In this document: positions 34,415 to 46,852 of the stretch, piece by piece
Numbering within the stretch: position 1 is the first letter of the stretch
Layout: each line of letters begins with the position of its first letter
Assembly: GCA_023014335.1 (NCBI GenBank)
Contig: JAECYW010000005.1
Coordinates: 1,550,001 to 1,614,000 of the forward strand
From: Galerina marginata
Lineage: Eukaryota; Basidiomycota; Agaricomycetes; Agaricales; Galerinaceae
Direction of reading: 5' to 3'
Length of the DNA stretch: 64,000 bases
Made by a program: the position numbers and the translations under genes
The notes under the pieces: model-generated
Database searches by the model: none
What the model was told of the DNA's origin: nothing
What the model saw: the letters and a program-made list of their open reading frames with translations, nothing else

Positions 34415-36731
34415 ATGTCTAGATGTCCTCAGGGTAGTTCGCCGAATGTAAACGATGTCCTACCCCGAGAACCTGAGGAGCCATATGTCGTGATTGGATT
34501 TCAAGGAAGTTCGCTGCGTCGATCATGGTCCGAGGAGAATCAAACCGAGAGGGTCAGTCTACTGCGTCGCTCATCGTTTCAACCTATGATTCAATAAATA
34601 CCATTAAAATGTAGCTGAACGGCGTCCGTGAGCAAGGATTCCACAATAGCAAACCTACCGCGGACTATGCAGCAATACATCCTTGTGCTGAGGTAGAGTC
34701 CTTCTTGCCCAAGTTCGCGAGTTTGCAATAACCTAGACTGATGTTTATATCTTATATGATTCAGAAAGATACCTTACCAAAATTCCAGAAAAAAGGGTCA
34801 CAACCGTCCTTATCTCACCAAGTATGCTGAGTTTTGTGGCAATTGGACCGGCGTTTAATCTTGACCTAGGCATATTATCATCCGTGGCAGCCTGACCACA
34901 AAGAACCATATGTTCTCCGGTCATCACAGCAAGACTCCTGGGAACATTGTCGAAAGTTAGCATACGCATACGACGCCGATATGTGTCGTGCTTGGAAAGC
35001 TGAAATCGACAACCTCTTGATCTTTGTGAGTCCTGTGGACCTTTCTGACGCCCTTTCTGATTGTCACCCAGGCAGGTCTATTTTCTGCAACAGTAACAGC
35101 GTTTGTCATCGATTCATACAAGTGGCTTCAACCAGATTCAACGGCTTACAACGCCCAAGTTCTATCCCTTATCTATGAAAGCCTCAATCCCACAACAAGC
35201 CCCCAAAATCTGGCAAGCGTTAAAGATCCTTCTCCACAGGGTGCTACTGTTAGGATAAATATTTATTGGTTCCTCAGCCTCACTTTAGGGATGGCGACAG
35301 TCCTTATCGGCATTATCACCGCACAATGGCTTCGCGAATATGAGAGAGACGTGTCCCTTCCGTCACAGGACAAGCTCGCTTTACGTCAAATGCGATATGA
35401 AGGCCTGGTGTATTGGCAAGTGCCCAGGATAATTTCCTTGCTTCCTCTAATCCTACAAACGGGGTTCATACTCTTCCTAGCAGGCATCCTCGAGCTTCTA
35501 TGGACTCTCGATAGCGCAGTCGCCATTCCTGTCACCATCCTCGCAGGTTTAATATCTCTATTCCTAGGTGCGACCGTTGTCCTTCCCACCATTCAGTACA
35601 TCTTTCCAGGAGATGAGCACCTTAGGGTGCCTCAGTGCGCCTACAAATCGCCGCAGTCCTTAGGTGTTCTTCGGTTTATGCTGGCCATTATTCGCTTTCT
35701 CCCTCGTCCGTGCAAGGTTTTCCTGAACCAGTATTCCACTTTTGCAAGGTTAATCAGTTCTTCCTACCATTGGTCGTGGCCTCAATTTGATATACGTTGG
35801 CGTGAGCTCAGAGACGATGACGCATTGTCCTGTGGTACATCCCCTGATCCCCTCGGTTCCTGTGATATCATACACGCGCTGGACTGGGTGATTAGCGCCA
35901 ATCACGAAACGACCGAAAATGTCATGGCCGTTTTCCACTGCATGCAAAAATTGCAAGCCAATGCAAGGATGGAATTCATTCGAATGAATTGTGCTCGCCT
36001 CCAGCCGCAGGTTCTCCAAGAATTTGACAAGATGGTTAGCCAAGATGAGCTTGGCAATTTTCAAATCGATGCTATTGCAAGCGCATTCCTCAGCGCTTAT
36101 GGGCGATCGCATCCATTGCTACAAGCTTACTACTTGGAAGCCCATGTGCTCCTAATGAATACCCGAGGTATTCCTCGCCGCCTAGCTCCCTGGTCTGTTG
36201 AATTTCTATCGTTTGGAGAGCTTCATGAAGGTACCCGATTTTTCTCGTAAAAGTCCTAAACATGCTGACATCTGGCTAGATATCATTCTACAACTCCTTA
36301 CTGCCCTGATTGAGCTCGTCAGAGCTGATCTAGCCTCTGTAGGCGATATTGAAAATACTTGGAAAGTCCTTCGGTCTCTTATGACCCCGAATGCGAGCCA
36401 CCAAGCCTCGGACGCAAGACAGAATTTGATTTTTGACCTCTTTGATGCTCTATGTTCCTGGCTTTCTTGTCCCACGGGTGATCTGGATATACAGAGTCGA
36501 ATCAAACTCTCTATTGACGGTGTCCAGTTCTTGGTGTACGAAGGTTTTGATGAGCTGTGGGGAGCCCGTCCGGGATACAAGAAATTTATGTCTTTCTTTC
36601 AGAAACTAGACAAAGCTCTGAGAGAGATCGGAAATACAACCAACACCGTCTATTTTGACATCTACCATCCCTCCTTCGTGGATGATACTTGGCGGCATTA
36701 CATGGAATGGGTATCCCCTCGTTGTGGATAG
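34415..36731 (+). CDS. DUF6535 domain-containing membrane protein
   Basis: Six exons. The first three encode a variable N-terminus (MSRCPQGSSPNVNDVLPREP). Exon 4 (from about 34924) begins QDSWEHCRKLAYAYDADMCR and continues WKAEIDNLLIF. After an intron comes AGLFSATVTAFVIDSYKWLQ, the hallmark of DUF6535, a family found in basidiomycetes. Three further hydrophobic segments follow: FLSLTLGMATVLIGIITAQW, LPLILQTGFILFLAGILELL and VAIPVTILAGLISLFLGATV. The rest is a large helical cytosolic part. An intron near 36230-36281 joins FGELHE to DIILQLL. The stop is at 36729-36731. The family usually occurs in many copies per genome; its function is unknown. Confidence 0.82.
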
Positions 36732-37114
36732 CATTATCACTTCATCATCTCCAAAACGGTGCTCTCTTTTGCGTGTACGATAGGCGGGGATTCTTATACT
36801 TATTTAAAACCAGAAGTAATCGTAAAGTAGTTGACTACAGCGTAAAGCAGTGTTGGTTGATTGAGTTGTTCGGACAACCTGTCAAATTTATTATTTAGTC
36901 AATGCAGTAAGCTGCGTGATGCTCATTACCTCTTGCTCTCCGCACATACTGGGCCTCACGAATTTCGAAAGTCTGTTAGTTAGAACGGCCTTTCTCTCAG
37001 ATCGCAGTTGCAGTGACATCTCAAGAATGTAAAAACATATTATATTTATTGGTCGCGTGGTAATGACGTCAAAGTAATTGAAGGCGGGTTGTGCTTGCTC
37101 CATCCGACCGAAAA
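36732..37114. other. Convergent 3' regions
   Basis: Between the DUF6535 gene and the cysteine-rich gene. AT-rich; no exon supported. Confidence 0.5.
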
Positions 37115-37888
37115 TCAGCATTTCGCCTTGCATCTGTAGAGTAATCGGGCACTGTCAAACGGGGGATTATGGAAAAATAGAGGGATCATACACGGAGTGG
37201 TCGGGGCCAAGGTTGCAGCAAGTAGTCCCTGGGAAGCCTGCAAAAAGGGTTAGCTCAAGGTCTGGGAGACAAATGGATGTGGCGAATGATAGTTACAAGG
37301 GAACTGAGAAGGCAGGATGAGCGCAAGAGTCTAAGGCTGACAAGAATGATCTACTCACAGGACTAGGTCCAGCAATTCCAGAGCCTGCGGTTGGAAATAA
37401 TTAATTACCCGAATGGAAAAATAAGTTCAGATAGCTAGACCCACATGTTCCTCCAACAGGGATGAACTGGCTAGGGCAGGTCGTCACTGCCGCACACCTG
37501 TCAGAAGAGAGGGATAAGTCAGCGACAGATGCGGTCGATATCTCAGGATAAGTCTTACAAGGAGCGGTCAGGACCAACGGAACAGCAAGTGCTTCCCGAA
37601 GCACCTGCGAAGGAAGTCAGAATGGGAATCGACAAAGTGGACAACAATAAGGACGCTTACAATGACCCTTGAACGCGAAATGAAGGCCGTTGGTAAAGAT
37701 TCGGGTATACTTAGCTATCAAAGAAACATACCGGCACTGGACCAGCGATCCCAGCACCTGAAAACATTGAGATTAGTTCGGCCGATTCCAAAAAACGACT
37801 TACAAAGGCCGCCAACAGGAATAGTCTGGCTGGACACAGTCTGAGCAGCAAGCACAGCCAGGGCGAGGGATAAAGTAAGTTTCAACAT
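37115..37888 (-). CDS. Small secreted cysteine-rich protein with two exon-encoded modules
   Basis: Nine exons: 37888-37804, 37757-37732, 37667-37661, 37604-37559, 37497-37445, 37384-37359, 37303-37297, 37237-37192 and 37133-37115. They sum to 315 nt, 104 residues. The start gives a classical signal peptide (MLKLTLSLALAVLAAQTVSS). Two modules follow. Module 1 has IPVGGLC, AGIAGPVP, GHC, ASGSTCCSVGPDRSLC and TTCP; module 2 has IPVGGTC, SGIAGPSP, FPC, FPGTTCCNLGPDHSVC and a terminal KAKC. There are twelve cysteines, six per module. The three inner exons of each module are exactly 26, 7 and 46 nt in both, with the same phases. All introns are 47-64 nt. Size and secretion suggest an effector- or wall-type small secreted protein; the function is unknown. 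No hydrophobin or CBM1 pattern. Confidence 0.82.
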
Positions 37889-38613
37889 GTTGTTTAGTGT
37901 ATGTAGTAAGGCAAGTTAGATTGGTATTGACGAGACTAAAGTTTAGCTTGCCTTATATACCCTTTGCGTTGCACAGTGGCACTCAGTTTCCGAACCCGGC
38001 GGCTCAAGACAAGAAATCGGGAGCCATCCGATGCTTACCATGTCAAAGTGAATCACAAGTGAGCGTCGAGTTACGCGGAACCTCGTCGGGTTGCAGAGGT
38101 GGGTACGCCTGACATGGAGTAACGTTAACCATCTCCGTCATACTCTCGCCGACCTCAGCAGCACATGACAGGATGAATATCACTCTATGAAGCGCCAAGA
38201 CAGCCCAAAATTCTTTGGGTCCGACGAGGCGAAGGAGCCAGAGGTTGAGTCAACGGAGCTTCTCCAAACTTTCACCCAAAATTGCAAACCTGAAAGCAAA
38301 GTTCATCGGAGTTGAGAGGCGCCAAGACAAATTTGGAGAAGGACAATAACAATAAAATTACCAATGCCAGGCGTTTGAACATCATACATACGTGTAGCAC
38401 CCTAGACAGTGATGCCGAGTTACATTATCCCACTCCAACCCATATTGTGTCTGATAGTTCGACACAATCGATCAAAACTTGTCTTGCGGTATCTGTCTTG
38501 CTGTATCTTAGTGATGGATATGTATGTCGTGAGTGTGGAGATTAGGATCGTATTGCTTCCTCGAGTTGGTATGTGTGTAGGCATCGAAACTTGCGGGTCA
38601 AAGCGAGGGCTGG
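37889..38613. other. Promoter of the cysteine-rich gene and 3' region of MFS gene 2
   Basis: Both flanking genes are on the minus strand reading leftwards, so this interval is downstream of the MFS gene and upstream of the cysteine-rich gene. No further exon is supported. Confidence 0.5.
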
Positions 38614-40977
38614 CTATCGTGTGTACTGACTTCTTGCGCGCATAGTTTCGCCCTTGTAATAAATCCAAATTGGGAAAGGTATCCCAAGGATGACTGCAAC
38701 ACCCGCCAGCAGCTGAAGTAAGTAGACGGTCAGCACTACGAAAAAAAGTATCAATGATAGTGTGCACAGTATTCCCTGGGCCTTCTCCTAGTCTGTCGAA
38801 CATCTGCTTTCCAAACAACGGGAAGGCAAATCCAAGCATCGAGCGGAATACCTAAATAGAAGTCATAATCAAAACCCATGGCTTTGTAAATAGATAGCGA
38901 AAAAAGATCGAGACGTACAGCACCCGCCGCTACAGCACTGGCTGCATAAGTGAATGAGTCGACCAAGTATAACTGGATGGGTAGGCTAAGTCACACAAAC
39001 GACTTAGTCAAGTTCATAATTTCAAGCACGAGTTCCACTTACAAGGTGGTCATCATAGCTAAACAGGGGTAGCTTGTTGCATATCAGTCGTTCAACGGCA
39101 TTCTGAAGATGATACTTACCAAAACCAAATATTCCGGTCCCAATGATAGGCATAATCCAATGGATTTTGGCCTGTGCCGACCACCCGTACCACCTGTTCT
39201 CGTTAACCTCGTGAAGGGAAAGGAACACAGCGGTTCAACTTACAAAAGTCCTATAGGGACAAAAATTGACCCGACGAATAGTGCCGGCATGCGCATCTCT
39301 GGTTTCCCTTTCCCGCCATTCTTGTCTGCGAGCTGAAGAATAGACGGTTTGAAAACACAGCCAAAAAGATTGGCAATAGGTGTACTGACATATTTGTATA
39401 TCTGATCTGCCGATTTTGCTCCAAAAACGGCGGCAACCATAAAACCGACACCCATTCCAAGATATGCGAGCCCGGCTACACCGGCTTTAAACCCATATGT
39501 ATCACTGAAGAGGGCTGGAAAATATTTGAAACAAGCAAGAAGAAAGTGGACAATAATGCATACCAGGGAAAGTAGAGAACATCAGATAATAGATGCCTAG
39601 TTTCATAATGAGTCGGGGTAGGTAGGTTGAAATCGAGATGACCGACCATACATGCTGACCAAAACAACATCGTTAGCAAGCAAACTCGACCGTAGAAATG
39701 CCGAACTTACAAGGCCATGTAAAGGCTGAGAATAAAGCAAATAAAACTGCGGCATAGCAGTACTATCGGACGAGTGAGATTCACCCATAACACATGCCTA
39801 AGGCTCCCGTGCGCAGCGAGCAGGGTAGGGTGGGCTTTCGCAACAGCCTCTGGATCTGCGGATCGCTTCGCTTTTCTCAGACGAATTACCGGGCCATATG
39901 TCTCCTTGAGAACTGGAATCCCAACTATGCTCGCAAATGCACCCACAACTAAAAAGAATCAAAAATGGTGCAAGAGAAACTGCAAGCTACACCCACGTGC
40001 AATGACGATAAACACCCATTTTATTCCTACCCTCTGCGTGATGAAACCTCCTGCCACTGGTCCGAGGGCGGGACCTGCAAGGCCACATCAAAATACGATA
40101 AAGAAAAGGGGAGTTGGTCGTACCAAGAAGAGGGCCTACACTGAAAAGTGCCATCGCCGATGCGCGGTCCCGTGCCGAGAACAAATCGCTGACAGATCCT
40201 CCACCGATGGCAACAGGTGCACTTCCAGAAAACCCAGCTAGCAATACGTTCAACGGAGTAGGCAATCGTTGACGAGAGAAACACTAACTCATAAAACGGA
40301 ATGCGATCAGAGATCCAACGTTGGGAGAAAATGCACATCCGAGACTAAATCCGATGGAGAATATATTGGCGATGTGGAGGACCTATTCTGCAAGATAAGT
40401 GCTGTTTGCGAAAACATTGCTTGGGAGGTGCTTACCCATGTTCGACCATACATTTCCGATAACGGTGCAAGGACTAGGGGCTAGAGGAGTAGACATTAAT
40501 TGAAGTTCAAGGCATCGAATTCGCGACGTACCCCCATAGCAAACGAGACGAGAAAAATGCTCAGGGTTAAGGCCACAACCGTAAAGCTGCGGATATTATA
40601 CATTTCAGCTACTTCCGGAAGACCAGGCGCCATCATAGAGCTTGCAAGTGGAGGGATTAGAGTGTATAAAGACACCTGAGTATGGTCAACCCATGAAACT
40701 CCTAAAAAGGAGTAAATGTGCCACTAACGACGGATATAGCAGCCCATTTTTTGTGACTTGGCCAATTCCTGGCGTTTTCGGGGTCGTTTTCCCAATCATC
40801 TTCCAAATTTTCTAAGGCTTCTTCTTTTTTGTCTTCAGGAATAGCGGATTCCCCGTGTCCAGGCGCAACGGCGGTAGTTTTTTCCAAAACGCCTTCATAA
40901 TTGTCATCCGTCAGAGATGAGGCTTTGGACGACGCGTTTTTTGATTCGAGGACGGTTACTGCCTCAGCTTCGCTCAT
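38614..40977 (-). CDS. MFS transporter, DHA1 type, paralogue of the 12.7-kb gene
   Basis: Multi-exon major facilitator. The N-terminus shares the acidic signature ENLEDDWENDPENARNW with the transporter at 12673-15003, preceded by the shared GHGESAIPEDK segment. Other shared blocks are GFSGSAPVAIGGGSVSDLFS, a central loop PVIRLRKAKRSADPEAVAKA and HWIMPIIGTGIFGFG. Exon limits run parallel in the two genes. The C-terminus reads GIPFPIWIYYKGETMRAR, and the stop was placed at 38614-38616. It is probably an exporter of small toxic compounds or polyamines at the plasma membrane. It lies in inverted orientation about 24 kb from its relative; the N-terminal 50 residues have diverged, so the duplication is not recent. 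Confidence 0.85.
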
Positions 40978-41890
40978 TGCGGATAGAGAGGGCCTGGAAT
41001 GAGTGAAGGTAAGTTCAAAAGTTGGACTAGGGCGTTTATATGGACCTCACCTGCCAGGTAAACGTCGATGGGTGAAGTAAAAATAGCAGGGTCAATAAGG
41101 GGTTTTCTGCAAGGTGATAGCCGACGCCATTGCAAACTAACATAATGACGGAATTGCGGCTATGATGACTGAAGCGAAATCGCGTACAAGCGCTGAAGCA
41201 GCGGGCGGCAGATCTACCAATGGAGGCATTTACTTTGCTAATTAATTTGAAATCTTGAGGTACAACTTCTAGGGCGAACGCTATTGCTTCAATCGAACAT
41301 TTGAAAGCGGCTAATGCCACTGGCGTTGGATATATATGTGGATGGATGGATGATATAACAAGCCTAGTATCGTTAGATTAATAAAGAAGTTCTGAAATAT
41401 GAAAACACGCCTTACTCATGTTGAAGTAAAACCTAACCATCCGAGGAGATCAGGGGCAGAGTAGCTGCATTGACCACAGGATGCCGAGGATGCGACAACT
41501 CATAATCGAAATCGATGATCAGAGTTACTAAGTTAACTCGAAGCTAATTCGTATTCTATAGTTCACAACACGCTGTGTCAGTGCATCTTGCTATTCAGCG
41601 TCTTGGATTGGGCTCACATTTTTCCAGGTCAGAGGGGGACGGTGGTGGGAGAAAATTTAAAAGTTCAGGGTCACTGTCCATTTTCGTTCCTGAGCCCTTT
41701 AATTACGTCACATGGCTTGATCTTAAATTGCCGGTTTTCATTCCAACTCCAGCAAAGACGAAAATCGTGACTATTTTCCAGTTTATCTCACAATCCTTTC
41801 GCGATAACTTATAAGATATCACCTACTATACCTTGCTTTCCTGGACGGGGCCCAAAATTTTCATACCTTGGCTGAAATTCTCACCCTACC
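40978..41890. promoter_or_regulatory. Divergent promoter region between MFS gene 2 and SYG1
   Basis: 913 bp between two divergent start codons. No exon is supported. Control of both genes from here is inferred from position only. Confidence 0.45.
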
Positions 41891-44800
41891 ATGAAATTTG
41901 CACAGTGCGAGCTCTCTTTCTCCACTGAAGTGGATATGGCTTAACCTTCGCACTCTCGGACACGATAGGTATTTACGCGACACACAGGTATAGCAATCGA
42001 TTTCTTGATCAAGATGTCGGTCTGACGCGTTGTATAGACGCCTGAATGGAAAAAAGCATATATGTTTGTGGAGCTATTGGGTCGGTCATAATCTGAGAAC
42101 GGTGGTGCTGACTTTTGCGCAGAGATTATCGCGGCCTCAAAAAGCGCATCACAGTTATTCGAAAATCACAACAGGGACAGAATTTTCATTTCTTGCCTAG
42201 TGACGATTCTCCAGACGAAGATCCTTCACCAGCCACGCCACGAGCGTCGGATGCGGAATCGGACGAATACCAGCATTCGCTCGTACCCGCCAAAAAGCCT
42301 GTGGAAAATCCGCAATCAACGATCCCAGGAAGAGAAACCCAACACGCGAGTTCAGAACTCGCTCGCGATGCAGAAGATTATCAGAATCCCAACCCTTCAT
42401 CGCCCACTCCCTCTCGTCCAAAATCTTCGAGGGGAATGTCCTTCAATTTTACCAGCTTCAAAAGGGGGATGAGCTTTTCCAGTCGACGTACGTCCTTTAT
42501 TCTCACACGAGACAGTGGTCCTTGAAGACGGCAATGACAGGAAACGGGACAAGGAACCGTCAACCTGATCCTCTGGCTTCCCTTCCCCTCCATGAATTGT
42601 TGACTCAGCTTTCTCCTCAAGAAGTATCCTTTTTCCTTTTGTTGGACTCTCAACTTGACAAAGTTGAGTCCTTCTATTTGGCAAGGGAGAAAGAGATGTT
42701 ATCCAGGGGACACACATTGCAACTCCAACTAAAAGAATTACAAGATCATCGGAAGTTGTTCCATGTGCGTCATAAATAATCGTATCACTATTTGTGCAGC
42801 TGCAGCTCGTCTCATAAATTTGTTTATTTCGTCTTGTAGGAAGCTCAATCCCGGGCTCATTGGATTGCAAACGTTTCCTCGAATATCAATCGTCTGATCG
42901 GCATACACAGTCACCCAGGAATTGAACCGCCTCGGAAGGCGACAACCGCCTTCATGGGAGGGCCTGCAGTAAGCTGTACGCTTTATCATTCGTGCTCTAG
43001 AAGTCGATCTCCTGCCCTAAAGACACCTCGAATTTCTCTCGAACCTGCCGTTTCATCAACGAAGGTCAATAGTCAGGAAAATACTGCAGCAAAACGACCA
43101 TTAGACTTGAACTCTACAACATCGAACACGTCAAAAACAAGGAGGACGGGTAAACAGAGGGACCATGAGGAGGATAATGACCAGGCCAACAATTCCAACT
43201 CTGGAGAAGATGACTATGACCACCCATACCAGGCTCCGCTCTCTGCTGACCCTGATACTTACCTGTACGCAAAGAGGAAGCTGAAGAAGGCCGTTCTTGA
43301 GCACTATCGGTAAGTTAATCTTGGCAAAGCCAATTTCTCTGGCCATTGGTTTGGTCACGTTAGCGGACTTCATACCGCGGTCTAGCGAGAGCTCATCCCT
43401 CCGAGCTGGCCGACTACGTACCACGCCTCGCCGATCAATACTGATTCTTTCATTTCAGTGGCCTTGAAGTGTTGCACAACTATCGGGTAATTTGCGTTTT
43501 CATTCAGAATTTATAATCTATGGATGTCCATACGTGAAATAGGTGCTAAACGTCACAGGCTTTCGGAAGGCTCTCAAGAAGTTCGAGAAAGTGACGAAGG
43601 TATGATCTAATGCCTGTTATAATCTCAGTCTTTCGTTTAGTCTATCCTTCAGATCCCTGTTCAACAACAGTACATGTCAGAAAAGGTGCGCCTACGCCTC
43701 CCTCGTCCAAACGGACTATTCTCAGCATGGAACAGGTCGAGAAAAGTGCCTTCGCATCGGACAAGGCCGTCCGCCAAATGATGACTGAGATGGAAGAGAT
43801 GTATGCAACGGCATTTGGTAAAGCCGTTTGCCTTTGGTTTACACAAGACCCTCACCGTTGAACGTCGCAGCTCGTGGTGACAAGAAAAGAGCCACGAGGC
43901 GTCTTCGCGCAGGTAACAGCACGAAAAGCCACCACTTTAGCGCCTTTCGGTCTGGTGTCTATGTCGGACTTGCTATTCCGGCTCTTATCGAAGGCCTTGT
44001 AAAAGGTAGATAGTCATTTTCTCCTTGATGTCTTTTTTGTTGACCCTTTCAAAGTGTTTCAGCAAAATACTCGGGAGGCAATTCCTGCTTGGGCTCCGCT
44101 TCTCTACATCTACGGCTTGATACTCGTGCCTGTCTTGTTCACTTTTTTGGTGGGCATCAACTTACTGGTGTGGGCCAATGCGAGGATTAACTACCCATTC
44201 ATCTTTGGTAACATTGTTTTCTCGTCTTCCTTCCCACTGAATTTAATTTGTCCTTGTAAATAGAGCTCGACGTCCTTACTCAACTTGATCATCGGCAATA
44301 CTTCGAGGTAAGCCCCAGACCAACACTGTAATGCAAACTTTATTAAACTAAACTTTATCAGATACCCTCCTTACTGCTCGCAGGATTATGCTACGCGTTT
44401 TGGATGTCCTTCTCCATGATTGGCCATCCAAATGTATCTCCGACGATCTGGCCTCTCGTGTGGCTCGGGTTCGCTTGCGTCGTCGTTTTTGATCCTTTAC
44501 CCCTCCTCTACAGGTCTTCAAGATATTGGTTGATCAAAAGTGTGGCACGACAATTTGCATCGGGCACACGGCCTGTTGAGGTTAATATCTCCATTTTGTC
44601 AATTTTCTGGATCACCCATAGCTTACTCTCACATTCACGCAGTTCAGAGATTTTTGGATGGGGTGTGTCTGGTTCTTTTCGGTTCTTTTTGGAGGTTTTA
44701 CTGACAAGTCTTTGACTGGTTAATCATTCAGTGACCAATTTTGCAGTCTCATCTTCACTCTCTCGAATCTATACTTCTTCGTGTGTGTTTACGTGAACGA

Positions 44801-45840
44801 CTTCGCTCCAGGCTGGCAGAAATGCGGGGCGACTTCTGCAGCATGGCCTCTTTCGTTCGTTATAGCCACCTTGCCTCTGCTCATCCGTCTCGTGCAATCC
44901 ATCAAACGTTATGCCGACTCTAAGTTGATCACGCATTTGATCAACGTGAATCTTTCTAACCCCGTTTTTCTATCATGTCTTGCTGATCTCATTAATTTTT
45001 TGCCAGGGCGGCAAATACGGCACGGGGATTATCACTTATTTATTATATTTTATGTGGAGACACCGTCGTGCGTGTTCTTCTGATACGTAGGGTTGTTCTG
45101 AACACCTACCGAATTAACCGAATTAACTTTGCAGAAGATACTCATGGCACGATCTTCGCATTTTGGTGTTTATTCAGCGTATGCTATTCCATTTATGCTG
45201 GTGCTTGGGTGCGCTCTCGAAAATTCGCGATTGGAAGCTGAGATTAGTATCTAATCCACTAACTTAGGATCTTCTGATGGATTGGTCTGTCTTACGACTG
45301 CATGCCAAAAACCCTCTGTTACGACCGGAGTTAATATACTCTAATCATCCGCCGGTACGTTCTTTTCCAAAGTTTTATATCCTATCCGGCACTTGGCTTA
45401 CCCTGGCTCCGTCCTGGCATCCAGATGTATTATTTTGCGATCGTGAGATGCATCTTCTACTTGCTCGTTTAGCCGTTTCGCGCTTCAAACTTACTGCCAT
45501 CCATGATGTACAGATAACGAATATTCTGATCAGATTCATATGGGTCATTTATATCCCAAGCAACGGTCCGAACATGATGGTCCGCACATTCATAGCCGGG
45601 TTTCTCGAGATGTTGAGGAGATGGCAATGGAATTTTTGTAGGTCGCCTTTACAGTTATGTTTAGGTTCGGATCTTGAATCAAACTCAAACTTCACCACAG
45701 ATCGTTTGGAGAACGAACATCTGGGTAACATGGATCAGTACCGGGTGACACGAGAGGTTCCCCTGCCCTACGTGTTTAACGATAGAACCAGGGAAGATGA
45801 CGCGGATGACGACGACAATCGTCTCAAGGTTAAGCGATAG
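41891..45840 (+). CDS. SYG1: SPX-EXS phosphate exporter, SYG1/XPR1 family
   Basis: The canonical SPX start is split over tiny exons: 41891-41904 (14 nt), 41969-41987 (19 nt) and 42038-42063 (26 nt), together MKFAQYLRDTQTPEWKKAY, then exon 4 from 42123 with DYRGLKKRITVIRK. These lysines form the inositol-pyrophosphate binding site of SPX domains. An acidic/serine-rich insert follows. The second SPX part includes LEVLHNYRVLNVTGFRKALK and KKFEKVTK. The EXS half has about eight membrane helices (GVYVGLAIPALIEGLV, WAPLLYIYGLILVPVLFTFL, AWPLSFVIATLPLLIRLVQS) and closes with FIAGFLEMLRRWQWNF and RLENEHLGNMDQYRVTREVP. The stop is at 45838-45840. Family members export phosphate and sense phosphate state through the SPX domain; location is probably plasma membrane or Golgi. 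Confidence 0.9.
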
Positions 45841-46852
45841 GTGTTCTGGTTTTCCCGGTGTTGTTGGATGCCACAACAGCGTAACTCTCCGCACACGGCG
45901 ACGCCAGGATTTTGCCATCATGGCGTAGTCTATTGATTGCTCCTTGTATGATAGCGGCATTTTCGTTTCGCAAACGGGTTATGATATGTTATCGGAGCAC
46001 TGACATGACGCACTAGCTGAAGAAGCCTGTTTCTAGGTGATGGAGGAAAGTCATTGAGAAGTTCATACTGGCCACACTGTAATTAGAAACCACATTTTCG
46101 CTTGGACGAACCGATAATCCGGCGTTTTCTACCTCCTTCTACCTCGCGCGAGGAAAAAACTTCGACATGACATGAAAGGATGCTCATTCGAACAATCCGG
46201 ACGTGATACTTACCCGGGAACGATTTGATACAATGATAGTTCATACACTTTGGAGTCTAGGCTCCTGATTTGGCGTCGACCGGTCTCATGAGGTGCTATC
46301 CTGATGAGAGTTGCCCGTGGCACAGGGAATCACTTAAATCCTTTTTGTTGGACATCATCGAGACGCTGCTGGAACTGTTCGTTGTCGCTTTATGACCGGG
46401 CGGTTAGGAGGTCGACAGGACGTCTTCTCTGTTCGTTACATTGCCAACGTGTGTGGCAAGGAGGAAAAGAAAAGGATGGGATGAGTGTAAGCTTAAAGAT
46501 CTCGTCCCCATAAGACACTGAGATAAATAAAGGTTTCCCATTTGAGTGGGGAAGGATGTATTGGAAACTGGGAGGTTACAAGAGACGAATAGAAGACGTC
46601 AAGCTGTCGCGAAAATGATGTCGAGGCAGGAAGGACGGCACAGCAAGAAGATATTCAGCATTGTTGAGGTTCAAGAATAGCACCTCTTTTATTGCGACCT
46701 CGTAAGGCCGCGTTACATCTTTAAAGCATGTATTTTCGAATGGGGCGGAAATGCTGTGTACCAATAGCTAGCTGTACATGTATGTACTTGAGGCGTCCAT
46801 TAGTTGGGCCATCTAGATAGAATGCGTGGGCAAGTTCATTATGAACTGGAGG
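45841..46852. other. Convergent 3' regions, no gene recognised
   Basis: About 1 kb between SYG1 (+) and the Tse2-like gene (-). Short frames are present on both strands but none is supported. Confidence 0.5.
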
